DNA of 64,000 nucleotides from assembly GCA_000310025.1 (NCBI GenBank), contig FN649750.1, positions 4,351,838 through 4,415,837 on the forward strand, given 5' to 3'. Below, piece by piece: positions 11,987 through 23,617 of the stretch. Numbering within the stretch: position 1 is the stretch's first letter; each line of letters starts with the position of its first letter. The stretch comes from Ectocarpus siliculosus. Its lineage: Eukaryota; Sar; Phaeophyceae; Ectocarpales; Ectocarpaceae. A model generated the notes under the pieces. The model was given only the letters and a program-made list of their open reading frames with translations, was not told the DNA's origin and did no database searches. The position numbers and the translations under genes were made by a program.

Positions 11987-13858
11987 AGACCAAACAAGAG
12001 GAGACTGGATATGGCATGGCAACTATGGAACCGGTGCAACACAGGGTACAAGCCCTGGTGCTTAACACCACCCTCACCGCGAGATGCCGTGTGAGGAGCA
12101 GTTGCAACACGAGTATCAATCACAGCTTGACGGAGGGAAAGACCATTGATAGAAGGACCATTGATACCCTTCGAGGCTTGTACGTCGGGTCGCTGTGCTA
12201 GCTGTCTGTTCGCAAAGCTTGTCTCGAGGTCGTACATCAACGATACTGAGATATTGAGGGTGGCACTGGTGTTCTTTTCTTTGCTCCCATTCTCAATCGT
12301 CATTCGAATGGTCTGACGATCCTACGATTTACCCCCCTCCAACTAAGAGTGTTCCGATCCGGGTCAAGAGCTCGTCCGCGGTGTTGGTCCTGTGAATACC
12401 CTTCCAGGGTCGAGATTGCTGCCTCACACTGGTGGCCAGAGGGGCAGGTCGGGCACAAACTACAACCTGCGGGGGGGAGGTTGGGAGGACGACTTCGACC
12501 TTGAATCCATGTTTTCTTCAGGCTTGCAGCCCGTCGTGTTGATTGCAATAACGCCACTATCCAAGATGCGGGATAACTTGCACGCTTTGGGCTGCAACCT
12601 CCCTACAACCTCCCCCCCCCAGGTTGTGTTGAGTGCCCCAACCTACCCACAACCTGCCTCTGGCCACCCGTGCATTTTTAGCAGGAATGAGGCTGCAATC
12701 TATCAGTCGGTTGTTTCCCACAAGCCAGTCACTGACATTGACGACGTCGCGCTGTTGACCGCGCGAAGTCCCGGAGCTAAGGCGGTCAAAAGACGATGTC
12801 TATTGCCTCGTAGCGTGTTGAGGTGCCTACTTTGGAAGCAGTACCAGGGACAGATTTTCTTGCCCGCCACGCGCACATTTGTAGGTGGTGGTGCGCCTCA
12901 AAGTCAGAATAGTGATGGTCTATCTTCCGCAAAAAGAGTCACACTTTGCATAGAGTTTGGCCACTCGACTTCTCACGATCGGGGAAGACTTCACCCAACT
13001 CTAACTGTTTTGAGGGAATTCGGCCATACGACTCCTGATATGCATTGAATAAAACATAGCTGAACGAAAGCGATTGAAGGGATCCCGACCCCGACCAAAC
13101 GGCTTCATTGATTGGACGGTAGAGCAACCGACAGCACACTTGACACAGGCACGGCTGCACCCGATGTCACTTTGAGGCCGTCGAACAACACGACTTCCTC
13201 AATGGCTTCCGTCAATCCTCCCGCCCAAGCCGACCTACTCCAGAGCATTTGGCGACACAACTTCAGCAACGACGTTATCTGCTTACGCACGAGCGCCGGA
13301 CACATGCCCAAGCTGACGTCGAATTGGTTCTAATGGGAAAACATGGGAACGCGTTGGTTACTATCGTTGGGGTTGAGAAGTGCACCACATGGAAGAGGTC
13401 GTCGAGGTGTACCGGTAAGTACGAACGTCAACGGTACGTGCACGGCCGCAGGGAGAGAGCAATCGAACACGTCCAAACAGCGATCGTTCTTGGATTTGCC
13501 TAGGCCATACTCGGAACAGCTTCCCGGAAGCAAGAGAATGGCACCAAGCTCACCACAAACCGAACGTGGCACCGTCCAAGCCCGATGCACGTCAGCGCTC
13601 TGCCCGAAAAGTCGTGGTTTGCAACACACATGCCGTGTACACCGATACTTGTACAAGCGAAGAACACGAGCAGACCACAGGCTGTCGTCTTCCTCAAACC
13701 AAGCACCTCTCCAGGGGAAATTCGACAACTACCGTCACGTTCCAAGGGGGCGCCATGTTCGCCTGTGTTTCTATCCAGCTAACTGGCGCGAGGATCGAAG
13801 GAATGTTTCATTCCCTCGCCTCTTGGCACCTCCTTCAGAAAACCTAAATTAAGATGCG
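11987..13858. other. Convergent intergenic region with hairpin-forming inverted repeat
   Basis: This is the space between the permease stop (11986) and the ankyrin gene stop (13859). I see no exon I can support. Several open frames of 60-220 codons exist but have no family resemblance or consistent splice sites. The one clear structure is the inverted repeat at 12428-12672. It must hold both 3' UTRs and polyadenylation signals; an aataaa occurs near 13047. Confidence 0.6.
12428..12672. repeat. Imperfect inverted repeat (MITE-like, arms ~65 bp)
   Basis: The left arm (about 12428-12490: ctggtggccagaggggcagg ... gggggaggttgggagg) is complementary to the right arm (about 12598-12672: cctccctacaacctcccccc ... 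ctgcctctggccaccc). The spacer is about 107 bp. The arms contain poly-G/poly-C tracts of 7-8 bases. The structure suggests a short non-autonomous DNA transposon or a hairpin; no target duplication was identified. Confidence 0.6.
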
Positions 13859-16800
13859 TCAGGGAGCCGCTTTTTCGCCCTCCTTGTTCAGCCGCGAAGC
13901 ATCAGCGCCCGCCTCTATCAGGCGACTGGCAAGCTTCTTCAGCCCTTCCTCTGTCGCGCGATGCAACGCGGTATTTCCTGTGTTGTCCCCAGTGTTGGGC
14001 TGACCATATGTGGAGAAAGGAACAACGAGCGGTAGGGTTTAGTGATGTGGCGTTTCTGTTTCAACATTGTTGACAAAAGGATCCGACTCACGGCGACCTG
14101 GGGAACCAAGACCACTTTCGGGCCTTCGAGAGATAGGCGGCCGCTGTCTGACTTGACAACTCGAATTTTACGCAAGCATGTGTGGTTTTCGGAAACTGAC
14201 TGCACGACGCCACAAAATAAAACATCACATAACATTTCCTGACGTGTGCGGTATGCCAGTCAACCCAGAAGGAGGCCCACACATGACTCCGTACAGGGCG
14301 GTTCTGTGACAGTTTTAGGGGGACAGAGTGTCCTCAAAATGGTACCGATCGCCAGTACAGCTTGTGTCACGACCATCCTCGCGAACAAACACGGTAACTA
14401 TTCCAGCAGTAGGCTGGGTTAGGGTCATTGCGGCGACGTACAATTCACTCACCCTGCCTCCGGCCTCCAGCAGCAAGTCGAGCGCATCTAAAGCAAAGCA
14501 TAGCGCAGGGTATGGTTCGCCACAATTGCACACGGACGAGGCGACCGAAAATCCGCCAACGGTTTCGTCATCACGATATACAGGAGAGCCGAGCGGCATG
14601 TTTCGTAATATCGCACGTGGAGTAGGGCAGAGCAGTGTTGGAAACTCAGAAGCAAATGGTCGGTGCCAACAAGAAAAATTTTTGACCACGACGTCCGAGG
14701 GGGCATTGTTGTCCACTACATCACGTCTTCATTCTCCTCCAAAAAGCCACCGTATCAGAATCCAACGAGCATCGACTAGCGAGGACTGGCGGTTTGGCAA
14801 CAGAAGAGAACTCGCTCTGCTGCCTGCCGCGTGCGATACAGCCAATCTACGATCCTGCTTGAAGCTGCATCGCGAATAACGTTTTCGCCTAACACGCCGA
14901 CTTGCTGGGGATACGAATCCAACAGTCGGTGTTGTAGAATGCTTGCTTACCCAGATGGTCTTGGCTCTCCCCGCAGATACAGCGATGGAGTGGCGTATTC
15001 CCCCACTTGTCCTGTTCGGTGGCAGCGATCAAATTCAATCATCACGTGACACTTTGTGGGTGGTATTGTGATACCACGACGACCTTCGCACGCCGAATGA
15101 CGAAGACAACGATATCGAATGAGGACCTCCCCTCACCAGCGAGCGGAGGGCGCAAAGTGGTCGGGCGAAACAGCCAGCAGCCAGTTCCCCGGCGGCTTTG
15201 CTGAAACGAGGGTGTAACCCCGTTCCCAATGGCGTGCCCCCCACGAAGAATATTCACACGTTTTATCAACGCGGCCAATGAGAACCAAGAAGAGCCGACC
15301 CCTGAGAGCTATCGGAATTACTGCGTTCCGAATATTATTCATTGTGTGGCTTGTGAAAGCGCTATCATGTCCTGGTGTCTTAACCTTGGAAGTCCTACCA
15401 TTCCGTGCCCTGTACATGAAGGACGGAGTGCTCACACATCTGACGGATTGACTGGTGCACGTTCTTGCGATGCGCTCAGTGAACGCAAACGCAAACAGCT
15501 ACCGTGGCCTGAGCCTCCACAGAGTTCGAGCACCAAGGTAAAGTCCGGTTATCGTACGGACGGAACACGTCGAAAACTGTGCGAAAGGGATGTACTCGTA
15601 GCCGTGCATGCCGAAGTCGAAGGAATTGACCTCGCATCCCCACAACGACGGGAAGGAGCACGACAGTTCTTCACGGGACCAGGACATCACATCAAAAAGC
15701 GCGAAGGAGGGGGTGGGGAAACCCATGCTAGGCGAATGACGCAGCCTTGTAGATGTGTCTGGTTAGCCATACCTGAGCGTTCACGTCGGCAATTGAAAGG
15801 TATGGGAGTAAAAGGCGTATGACCTCCGGACGGGCTTTATGGAAGTGTAGAACCGCTTGCCTTGAATTTGTCCTAGCCTTGGGGTCGGCCCCCCTGAAGC
15901 GTGGTAGACGACATAGCAGGTGAGAATAGACAGCAGTGGGAACGAATTGATGCTGGCGTTGTTCTCTTCTAAGAAAAAGAACGCTCCAAAGTGGTTTATG
16001 CATACCGAAAGGGTAGAAGGAGAATGGAGCGGAGCAGCACATGAGGGGACAGAATGAAATGGTTTTAAATCATTTTATTCAAGAACGCACCGCCGAAGCC
16101 TAGATCTCACTGCCATCGTAGATGGTCACGGTGGCCAACGGGCGCCCGGCCAACCGACGTCGAATTCAAGAACCAAGCGTGTTGAATTGGGTACCGCGGC
16201 CGTCCATATTGCCATCCCTTTTAGTTCTAGATGACGGTTTCATACGTTGTCGGTGTGTTTGGATGCACATTCCGGGGTCATAAGACAAAAAAATACTTCA
16301 TTCGTTCATTCTTTCTGTCACTCAGATGCCTAGATGCTGCGCGCCTACCAAATTACCAACTGGACCAGTGGGGCGACCAGTAGAACTACAGCGTGGTTTC
16401 ACCTCAAATTCTCAACAATACGGAGACCCAAGATACCATCTAGTGTAGTGTACGCAAAGCCGAGCGCAAGAAGAAAAATACAAACTCCGACCAAGCGCGG
16501 ATACACATAAATGTTGGGGAGGAATACCTACGGGGGAACGAAACGTCAAAGGGCAAAGAGGCTGTACCGGCAGATACTACGATTTTCAACGCCCTCCGAA
16601 GAGCAACTCACTTCCCGAGCAGGAACGCGGCTACGACAATCTTGTTGGCAGCCACGGCGCTCGCTAAGGGTGACAGCCCGTCTTCATCCTGGGTGTTGAT
16701 CAAGGCCCCTGGGAGCCCGGCCTTGGACACAGGAGGAGGGGAGCGCTGCTGTATGAGGCTTCCACAGCTGTGCGCATGTTTCTCAAGAGCTTCACCAAGA

Positions 16801-18889
16801 ACACAAACTACCGGTCGCACCAAAACATACTTCTACGTTGTAATCCCATCTAAACTACGCTGCCCGTACCACCCGGGGCTTCGTATTGCTATGCTGCAGC
16901 GTCTTGAACGGTAGCGGCAAAATGTTTGGGATGATGCCACAAGAACGAACTGCATCGTCAGACCATACGAGGTTGTCGAAAATGCAAGGAAATGCAATAG
17001 CCCCAAGAGTCAGCGGAGGATTACGCAAATCCACCTGTCTCTTCACATCAAACTCTCTTGGGTGGTTAATGCTCTGCGGGCGCGAGGAGAACAGGGCCGC
17101 GGTAACGAAAAGTAACAAAGCGGAAGACTTGGTGCTGACGACACACGTGGAGATATGTCGTATTCCCTCCTCCGTATGTGTAGTTCTATCCCCGGATCCC
17201 TGACGGCTGGAACATGCGCGAAACACCTTGTCTTCGTCTTCGGCCGGTAGCGGACGCTCTGTTTTCGCCAACCTCAACCCATCCATTTGTGCCATCCCCC
17301 GGTGAAAACTTCCAGTCGTCGTTCGCAGCTCGGTGTGGGAACATGGGAGAATGGGGCTGTTCCTATGCCACTCACCAAGTACTCTACCAAAGCCTGATGT
17401 CCTCCCGCGGCAGCCCAATGCAAGGGGGTTCGTCCGTCCTGTCAGGACGAACGGATGCAACAAAATATCGAAAAAACATGCAACGATCACGAGCAACAAC
17501 TCTTTGGTGGCCTAATTGTCCTGGAAAAAAGGGGGTTGGAACTCGCATTCTAGTGCAACCTCTGTCAACACCTACAACCTTAGCGGTGGCAAAATCAACC
17601 GGGCCTTGAACAAACACGACGGTCTCTTAAACGCGTTGGCTCTGTCTACCAGTAGATCTGATCGTCTGCATGCACACTTCAGGAGCATGCCCAGTTTCCA
17701 GTCTCTGCGGTCTATTCTAGGCGCCCTTTGTGAGGTACGCAGTAAACACAAAGCAGTGCCTCTGCCGCAGCGTACATAAATTTACACGAGATGATCGTCT
17801 ACACTAAGACTACAACAGATGGCTGTAGCACCTGGTAATTCGTCTCTACTGTAGTACGAGCGATCTATTGTTCTTGCTCAGCTCTGTAACGAGGACTTGT
17901 TTGCCACAGCACAGCACACACCTCTTTAGCTACAAGCCTCGCCCACACACCCCTAGTGGCATCAAGGGCCGAGCGCTAGTGCACACACCCCTAGTGGCAT
18001 CAAGGGCCGAGCGCTCCCGCCAGCGAGGACTCTAAGGTTTCTCGTTTACAGTAAGTTCCTGGAAAACTACGTATACAATCACTGAGAGACTGCCCTGATG
18101 GTATGGGCGCAACAACAACGCCTCGCGAACTGGTCTTCACCCCCAGACAGGAACAAGTCCGGAGGGGGGGTCACTCCTGTTCGTGTCAATCTGTAGCTTT
18201 GCGGCTGCACCGCTGTTCCCCTTCACTGATGACTCGGGGATCGTGCAGTTGGGGTTGCGGCAACCGTCGCCCACTAGTCTAAGCTAGTGCTGTGGACCTC
18301 TGTCCACTCTTCGCAGCGTTTCCTCCCTGTGCCTCTGCGTGCCTTGGCAACTTTATTCTACCGAAGCCGCGTGTGCTGGTTGGCATGGCGCCGGGTCGTC
18401 AAACAGTTGGGTTGCATTTTGTCCTCCGTATTGCTGCTGTTGTGGGGAGTGTCGACGGCACACACAAGAACGTTTGAAATTCCGCTCGCACCACTCTAGG
18501 GTGGCATTACAGCACCATGGTGAGGTGAGACTGGTGCGGAGATATGTACATATCTGACGAGATTACTTATAGCCCATAGGTACAGGGTGGATGGAGGTAC
18601 CAATTAACCCACCTCGTCTCTCGCGTTAGGATCTTCTCCCAGCTCAATCCTCCCTCGCACAAGGTTCGCATCTCCCTCGTACGCTGACAGATGAAGCGCC
18701 GACATGCCTGTGGGTGGTGTAGTGCCTGCAGCACGCATCATGTGCAAAGACAGCGACTGGCTCTACCAGGGGATATATCAAGATCAACCCCTGGTTTTCC
18801 ATGGAGGCATTTGGTTCACGACCGAACCTATCCCGTACTGCTGCCGCCAATCGCGAAGCAACACGGAGCTTTGAGCTTTGCCTTTTCAT
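13859..18889 (-). CDS. Ankyrin-repeat protein, gankyrin/Nas6 (PSMD10)-like
   Basis: Eight exons on the minus strand: 18889-18823, 18707-18613, 17438-17376, 16721-16612, 15893-15773, 15011-14951, 14487-14453 and 13999-13859. Every junction is in phase, and the model gives 230 aa ending in KEGEKAAP. It is a tandem array of about six ankyrin repeats: GMSALHLSAYEGDANLV, DGRTPLHWAAAGGHQALV, EDGLSPLASAVAANKIV, QAVLHFHKARPEVIRLLL, WGNTPLHRCICGESQDHL and GNTALHRATEEGLKKLA. Total length, the TPLHWA-AGGH repeat near the N-terminus and an LLGKGA turn match the small proteasome-assembly chaperone gankyrin/Nas6 (about 226 aa), which binds the Rpt3 ATPase of the 19S particle. An unrelated small ankyrin protein cannot be excluded. 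It is divergent from the carrier gene and shares a 60-bp start-to-start interval with it. Confidence 0.82.
15585..15705 (-). repeat. Dispersed family D, copy with open reading frame
   Basis: Read on the minus strand, this matches the repeats at 39601-39745 and 53579-53740 (ttcgcgct...gatgtga, tgcgaggtcaat, ggcatgcacggctacgagtac). Here the frame is open and reads ...WGCEVNSFDFGMHGYEYIPF. It lies in an intron of the ankyrin gene. It may be the least decayed copy of a once-coding module. No known domain was recognised. Confidence 0.55.
17942..18015 (+). repeat. 38-bp tandem duplication
   Basis: The segment acacacccctagtggcatca continuing through agggccgagcgct occurs twice, 38 bp apart, with no internal change. 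It lies in an intron of the ankyrin gene and looks recent. Confidence 0.9.
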
Positions 18890-18949
18890 GGCAGCAGCAG
18901 CAGCAGCAGCGACTGCGCACAGTGGGCAGCATTCTCTCGTGAGGGTGGG
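18890..18949. promoter_or_regulatory. 60-bp divergent start-to-start interval with CAG repeat
   Basis: Only 60 bp separate the ATG of the minus-strand ankyrin gene (18889) and that of the plus-strand carrier (18950). The interval contains a run of six to seven CAG/GCA triplets (about 18891-18910) and no TATA box. Unless one gene has an additional upstream non-coding exon, the two 5' UTRs must be very short or overlap the opposing gene. Both starts are inferred, from exon phase and the absence of better upstream ATGs. Confidence 0.45.
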
Positions 18950-21900
18950 ATGGGCCCTGCCGGGTCGCCATCGAGGGGTGCACATGCCGTCGCACCCCCT
19001 CCGCCTCTCGCCCATGCGTTGTCGGGGGCTGTGGGTGCCGTTGTTGCCATGGCCTTGCTGTACCCGTTAGACCAAGTGAGGGCTATTCTACAGGTAGGTG
19101 CGGTCTCCTGGCTGAGTGCCCTAACTTTGCTGAGCTGATGCGCTCTGAAAAGTAAGTGTACAAGGGTTTGTCGGTTGGGGGGAGGAGTGAAGACTGCGAG
19201 AGGTCGTTGATACAGCACCCACGCCACACACCGCGGGCAAGGAAACCATCGTGCAGAAAAATGCACAAAATGCGCGGAGACAGACATGCGTAGGTAGGTG
19301 CGGAACGATACGGTGGTGTGACCGGAGGGGGACCTCTAGCCTGCTGTACTGTAGTAGCATGTTCAAGGAAGTGCTGACCTACTGCTGGATTAATGTGGAG
19401 TGCAGTGGGATTGCTGGTCGTCGGTGTGGCATCTGGTGTACGACTGCAAGAGTTGTCTTTGGTTGGCTGTCGCCCCTCTAACGCCGGGCGTTCTGTGTGT
19501 ACATCGTGTATTTTCAAAAACCAAGTCTCTGCTACAACCCTTGCGTACATTTATATCTTGACAAGAGCGAGGGTGCGGTCGATGCTGTCGCTCCAAAGAG
19601 GGCAGGCAAAAACAACAGCAGCTGAGCATCGGCTCTATGACGTCGAGTGACTTAACTTGGATGTAGTAATCAGATTGATTCAATGGTGGAATAGCCCGAA
19701 GGAGCGGTTCGCGGCTCGAACCGCAACTTCGTTGTTATCATCAACTTTAAAACATGTACATACAGCAGTTGTATGGATACAGCAGTTGTATGCATACGAT
19801 GGGCTTGTCGTAGACGTAGCGAACGTGTTGACATACATGGACCGTATCGAAATATCGAAATATCCTACAAGATCGTTGGCGAGATCGATTACAAAGTTGG
19901 TACCATTCATACGGCGTATGACATATGGCCACATTCGATAAATACCCCACAGAGCTCTCGAGGTTATCTTGCAGAAGCTTCAATAAAGCTTGTACTATGC
20001 GTCCCACGAGATCCCATCCGCCCAATACCGACCACCCACCCAATAGAGGGACCCCGACTGCCGTACCGATGTTGGAAGACGTGGTTGTCGGGGAAGTTAC
20101 CGCACGCTCGGGTGTTGGCACAAGATTCTCAAGAAAAATTCAAAAAGAGTGAGGATCCGATGAAAACCCGCTCTTGTACATACGTATGGCGGTGTGTGCG
20201 TAGGGCCGATGAACCATTCCTGCTTTTTTTGTTTCTGTGTTTTTAGGTTGACGATGACTTGGCCAAGGAGTGCTCTGCTCCGGGAGGAGCGGGCGTGCTA
20301 GGTGCGTTGTCGCGCCTGGTGCGGAGGCACGGGAGGGCGGGGCTTTGGCGAGGGATGGTGCCGGTCCTCATCACCATGGGCGTTTCGAACTTCGTGTACT
20401 TCTACTGTTTCACAGGCATGAAGGTGCGGTGGATGCATGCTGCACGCTCGCGAAACGGTTCTACAAAGGCAATGTTTGCATAGTTGATGGCCCTCGAGTC
20501 CACGGTACATTCAATAGGGCGGGGAGGCGAGAAAGACATGCGTGCTGGCTCTTTTCGCGGTTGGGTGTTGCCATCACGTGCCGGAATGAGGCGCAGTCGG
20601 CCCAGGCCACAGGAAGCACTGCCTGCAGAGCCGCGTTGAGGGGGCTGAGGCGTACCAGACCAACGGAACACAGGACCGCCTGCCCCCTCTGGAGAAAGTC
20701 GTTTTGGTGCACGCGTCCCCCCCACGCCTAAAGAGTAGGTACCTGGTCTAGCCACCCGGATCAAAGTATTCTTATCAAGATGTCTACAACCTCCCCTAAA
20801 TACTGACGGTGCACGCAACGCGCGGAAACGAGCGATCTTCCGTTAAACGTACACCGTTGTCATCACAGGCGGCCTTGCTGTCGAGACGACGCGTTCTGAG
20901 GGCTCGAGGCGTACGGGCGGGTGGTGCCGCAAAACCTTTAGCCGGGGGGGCTAGAGGAGAGGGCGGGGGGGGGCTAACCCCGCTTGAGAGCGTGGTCGCG
21001 TCGACGATTGCAGGAGTTATTAATGTCTTGGCGACGACGCCGCTTTGGGTTTCCAACCTTCGAATCAAGGCCGGGAATGGTGTGGGAGGGCTCTTTTCAA
21101 CCCTTGGGTCCATTGGACGGTGAGGATCTTTCTTCTTCTCGAGTTGATTGGAAAGCATGTCTTCAAGTCACGTACCGTGGTCACGAGAGCTTGATGTTTA
21201 CCCGAACCGCTCTAACGTTTCTTACACGAAGTTTTGCCCTGCGGAAATCACGTAGTCCTCACCCGGTAGCTTCTTTCGCATAGGACAATATTGAGCTGTC
21301 TGAGGAGAACGTTGATTCGACCCTTCCACGTGGGGCGGATACGCACACACATGATTTCTGGTGGATGGACAGATGAGCTCATCGCCCAAGAAGAACTCAT
21401 GGTTGTCGGTACCCAACGAACGACATTATTTACGGCCAATCTTGCATTGATCACAAACGCGCACCCCTTCACACACACCCGACGCGGGCAATCATTTTGA
21501 CTGGTGAACCTTTGCCTTCATTTCCGCCGGCTTCAAACACGTTCCCTGCCCGGTATCACCCGGGCGGACTTTTTCAAAATCCCAAACCATGGCGCGGCGG
21601 CCATGATGGCACCACCACCACCTGCAACGACGTGGACCCCCCTCCTAACATCAATTCCCGTGACGTCATCCCAAACCGGGCCCTGCAACACCACCTCGCT
21701 CAACTCGTCAGCCACGAGGGCCTAGCAGGACTCTGGTCTGGCACAGCCCCATCCCTCGTTCTGGTTTCGAATCCCATCATCCAATTCGTCGTGTACGAGA
21801 CGCTCAAGCAAGCTTTGGGCCGGCGTCACAGCCACCGGAACGGGGAGGCGCGGCGGATAATTACACAACCACCAGATCCCCGATCTGCCGCTGGCGGTGG

Positions 21901-23617
21901 CAGCCGCGGGGGTGCGGGCAGGCCGTCAGTGGGTTTGCGGAGCCACGAGGCGTTTTTGTTGGGTGCCACGGCGAAGACGATCTCGACACTGGTCACGTAT
22001 CCGTTACAGTTGGCCCAGGCGAAGCTGCGAGCTGGTCGGGCAGCTCGGGGGGGGGTGAGCCACCAAGAATATATACCCCGGCGGAAATCCGCCTCAAAGA
22101 TACATGCCCGTCGACCTTGTGCAGCATGTACTTGGTTCAGTGTTTTTTAGTAGGATTAACTCATCGAATGTTGTGGGTGCCAATTGCACATATGTATGCG
22201 AGGACGTTGCCGAGGCCACGGGAGGTGCTCTTTTGTGTGATGCAATGCCCGGCTCCCACGTTAGGAAGGTAGTCGTGCTGAGATTGGTTTAAAGTTAGCT
22301 TGTGGGGCGACCCACTAAAAGTTCACAGGAGCGACAATTTCTTCTGGTTGTTTTGGCAGCCGACCCTCCCCCCCCCGACCTCCGCCCACCCCCAGATTGT
22401 TTAGCACGATGAACCCGCATTTAGTCGCCTGTTTGGATTCCGACTCTTATCTCGTCCTGTGTGTGCTGTGACGTCAAAGGGCACTTGGCAGGGGCAGTGT
22501 AATGAGCAGGACGATTCATCATCTCCAGGTGGTGCAAGGGGGGGCTTTCGCAGCGGGGTTGCTTGGCAGTTGCTGACTTGCTGGTCCGGTACTGTGGATG
22601 TCCTGGTGAGTCCATCGAAGCTGTCGCGAGTCATTGCTCACGCCCACCATCAAGTTGATCGGAAAAGTGCGCATCTACCTGTGGTTGTTTTATCATGAAT
22701 CTAGCCATGTCGGTACTCAAAACGGGCAAGGTACCAAATGCAGCCAATCGGATATGCCCAACGATGACTGCACCAACCGCACCAGTCCGGAGTACGTGGA
22801 CTACCAACGTGCTGTTCCCGATCCCACGTAGAGCAAGCGCCATTCATGTCACTACGGGCTCATTTCTCCTGGCCTGGTGGGGATGTGTGTGTTTGTGCAA
22901 AACCTGTGGTGCAGCACGACGAGGGAAACAAGCCGCTGTTTGTCCGCTGAAACCCTCGTGGTTGTCTCTTTCGTTGGCCCTTGCCCACCTTTACGCCCAT
23001 CACGCATGGCCACCCACTCTATATAGGTATCGGTGTGTCGCCGAAACGGGGTTGGGGGGATGTACCAGGGCATGCGAGCGAAGCTCCTCCACACGGTGCT
23101 TACCAGTGCTTTGCTCTTCCTGGGGTACGAGCGGCTTCTCGAGGTAACGGCTATCATACACCTTTCTGTTTTACATTTCTCCCTGCGAATCTGCGGATGT
23201 ACAGCTGAACCTTTTTTTGTAGCTTGGACAGTTTCGAACAGTAGTAGTCCCGTTTTTTCTTCATCATTGGCATCGAAAAACGATGCGGAGCTCAATGGGA
23301 TCGCGCAGCGTAACGTACAGAACTAGCCGTGCCGACGAAGTTCCATCCGATCGAGTGCTGAGTTTGTGTCCCCACGGTCTTGGCCAAGCCTTTTGTGAGC
23401 CTGTTGCCGCACACGAATCACGGCGAACCCCGCCGATGGCTGTGTCTTCTTCCTTGCCCGACGCACGGAGCAGGTGATTGCAAACAGCATGGCAGCGACG
23501 ACTGAGGCACCACCACCACCGCTCTTGCCGGTGCCAGGGTCTACGGTTGCTGCTGCTACTGCTGCCGGGCTCCACAGCAGCATTCCAAAGCCATGCCGCA
23601 ACGCGCCTGTCTCGTAG
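18950..23617 (+). CDS. Peroxisomal-type mitochondrial carrier family protein (PMP34/PMP47-like)
   Basis: Seven exons: 18950-19093, 20247-20423, 20869-21119, 21712-22054, 22570-22605, 23027-23143 and 23474-23617. All junctions are in phase and give 403 aa. Three carrier repeats are visible, each with its PxxxxR/K signature: YPLDQVRAILQ, TPLWVSNLRIK and YPLQLAQAKLR. Between them are the even-numbered helix motifs GLWRGMVPVLITMGVSNFVY, GLWSGTAPSLVLVSNPIIQF and GMYQGMRAKLLHTVL. Replacement of the acidic residue by tryptophan in PLW and by glutamine in PLQ is characteristic of the PMP34/PMP47/PXN branch, which exchanges ATP, NAD or CoA across the peroxisomal membrane. The final exon adds a Pro/Ala-rich tail ending APVS with no PTS1. 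The 36-bp exon 5 is the least certain, but its phase fits. Which nucleotide it carries cannot be told. Confidence 0.88.

Noticed and set aside
12392..13048. Plus-strand open frame of 218 codons
   Set aside because: It spans both arms of an inverted repeat, has no family resemblance, and ends in the convergent 3' region.
13105..13330. Minus-strand open stretch beyond the ankyrin gene stop
   Set aside because: Considered as an extra 3' exon, but the exon at 13999-13859 has an in-phase stop and the 230-aa model already matches the expected length of the family.
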